A stretch of 64,000 nt of DNA. It comes from Oscillospiraceae bacterium. GTDB lineage: Bacteria > Bacillota > Clostridia > Oscillospirales > Ruminococcaceae. Every line of letters starts with the position of its first letter. The stretch's first letter is position 1. The stretch covers positions 1-64,000 of the forward strand of contig JAFZPP010000010.1 of NCBI GenBank assembly GCA_017550285.1. Reading direction: 5' to 3'. The position numbers and the translations under genes are program-made. This document shows positions 63,452 through 64,000 of this stretch, one piece after another. A model generated the notes under the pieces. It saw only the letters and a program-made list of their open reading frames with translations, searched no databases and was not told the origin of the DNA.

Positions 63452-64000
63452 TTACTGTAAAAAGCGCATAGAGACCAGCAATTCACTCGGGGTCAGCCGC
63501 ATCGACCGGCTGACGTCCCCGATTTTTCCGAGATAATACCGGCTGTTCTTCTGCTGCAACAGCAGATAGCCGTCCGACTGCATCGCATCCGCCGCAACCG
63601 GATCGGAAACGACCGCCAGCCGCAGCAGCGGTTCGAGCAGAACCGCCTCCGAATGCGCGGAATCCTCTGTCTCCGTCCATGCCGGTGCTGACGGCTGTTC
63701 AAAGCTCCAGAAAACGATTTCATCGTTCTCCAGCCGCGCCGTCACGCTGCCTTCCCAGCGCTTCGGCAGCAGGAAGACAAAGCCGTCCTGCGCGGAATAA
63801 TACGAAGAATATTCGCGCATCAGCAGCTTATTCCGGCAGACATACCAGTTCGTCATCTTCGGCGCAACCGCCTCCGGCAAAACGGACTGATCATAAAACG
63901 CAAAGCGGACCGGAATCTCCGCCTCGCCGTCATCGTCAATGTCCATTGTCAGTGCGCCGCCGGAGCGCTCGGTTTTCGGATAGCGCTCGGGGCTGTCTGC
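63452..64000 (-). CDS. Partial hypothetical protein, 5' end outside the window
   Basis: The frame is open to the window edge, so the start is missing. The visible 182 residues are soluble, with an MDIDDDGEAEIPVRF segment that resembles FG-GAP/VCBS-like or lipoprotein 'Asp-rich repeat' loops. An internal ATG at 63946 is not needed as a start because the frame continues upstream without a stop. It ends 50 bp before the response regulator. Function unknown; an exported sensor partner is possible. Confidence 0.6.
   Translation of the reverse strand, partial: ADSPERYPKTERSGGALTMDIDDDGEAEIPVRFAFYDQSVLPEAVAPKMTNWYVCRNKLLMREYSSYYSAQDGFVFLLPKRWEGSVTARLENDEIVFWSFEQPSAPAWTETEDSAHSEAVLLEPLLRLAVVSDPVAADAMQSDGYLLLQQKNSRYYLGKIGDVSRSMRLTPSELLVSMRFLQ

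Noticed and set aside
61182..63536. Long plus-strand open frame opposite the second histidine kinase and regulator
   Set aside because: Antisense shadow of two well-defined two-component genes; no ribosome site or recognisable protein.

Overview
The window is typical of a GC-rich, Gram-positive gut or rumen member of the Oscillospiraceae, most likely a Ruminococcus-like bacterium. Supporting signs are a secreted protein with a 20-threonine linker and a C-terminal type I dockerin, a neighbouring GH16 lipoprotein, Firmicutes gene sets (sepF, divIVA, hfq next to miaA, DUF1385 next to prmC), and strong TTGACA/TATAAT promoters over strong AGGAGG ribosome sites. I cannot name a species from sequence alone. 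Almost all genes run leftward (minus strand). The rightward exceptions are the RR-HK-htrA operon, metY, one GNAT gene and the dockerin/GH16 pair.

Layout. 1-0.9 kb: a truncated flavodoxin-family gene and a low-GC gap with repeats resembling an insertion-sequence end. 0.9-4.6 kb: rlmD, a zinc-ribbon protein, a small membrane protein and a polysaccharide flippase. 4.8-8.5 kb: response regulator, histidine kinase and membrane-anchored HtrA protease, probably a cell-envelope stress operon. 8.6-15.5 kb: a lipoprotein, valS and ileS. 15.7-21 kb: a MacB-type ABC exporter operon with two different adaptor proteins. 21.3-24 kb: mreB/mbl and metY. 24-25.7 kb: an ECF sigma factor and its membrane partner. 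25.8-27.4 kb: pssA-psd for phosphatidylethanolamine. 27.5-33.3 kb: nudix, rluD-like, lspA, divIVA, sepF, yggS, an orphan HlyD-like protein and hfq.

33.3-44.3 kb is a translation/mismatch-repair block (miaA, mutL, mutS, ylbF-like, endonuclease V, miaB). It is interrupted by small accessory genes: an orphan Imm7-like immunity protein, a zinc-ribbon/GNAT fusion, and a twice-frameshifted remnant between mutS and mutL. 44.7-45.1 kb holds four tRNA genes (Val-Asp-Gly-Cys) under one consensus promoter. 45.1-48.3 kb: hslO, a GNAT gene, a methyltransferase and a TrpR-like regulator. 48.5-52.1 kb is the polysaccharide-degradation pair (dockerin protein, GH16). 52.2-61.2 kb: pgsA, rimO, recX, recA, a DUF4272 protein, prmC, DUF1385, then four tandem paralogous DUF3592-like membrane proteins. 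61.2-64 kb: a second histidine kinase/response regulator pair and the end of a partly visible gene.

Intergenic spaces carry several small palindromic repeats. Some could fold as a closing stem with two inner hairpins, and one form occurs twice (12.3 and 34.3 kb). A 97-bp tandem duplication lies upstream of prmC. I found no CRISPR array, prophage, complete insertion sequence or rRNA. The interesting material is the orphan accessory genes, the repeat family and several unusual domain fusions rather than a large new system.
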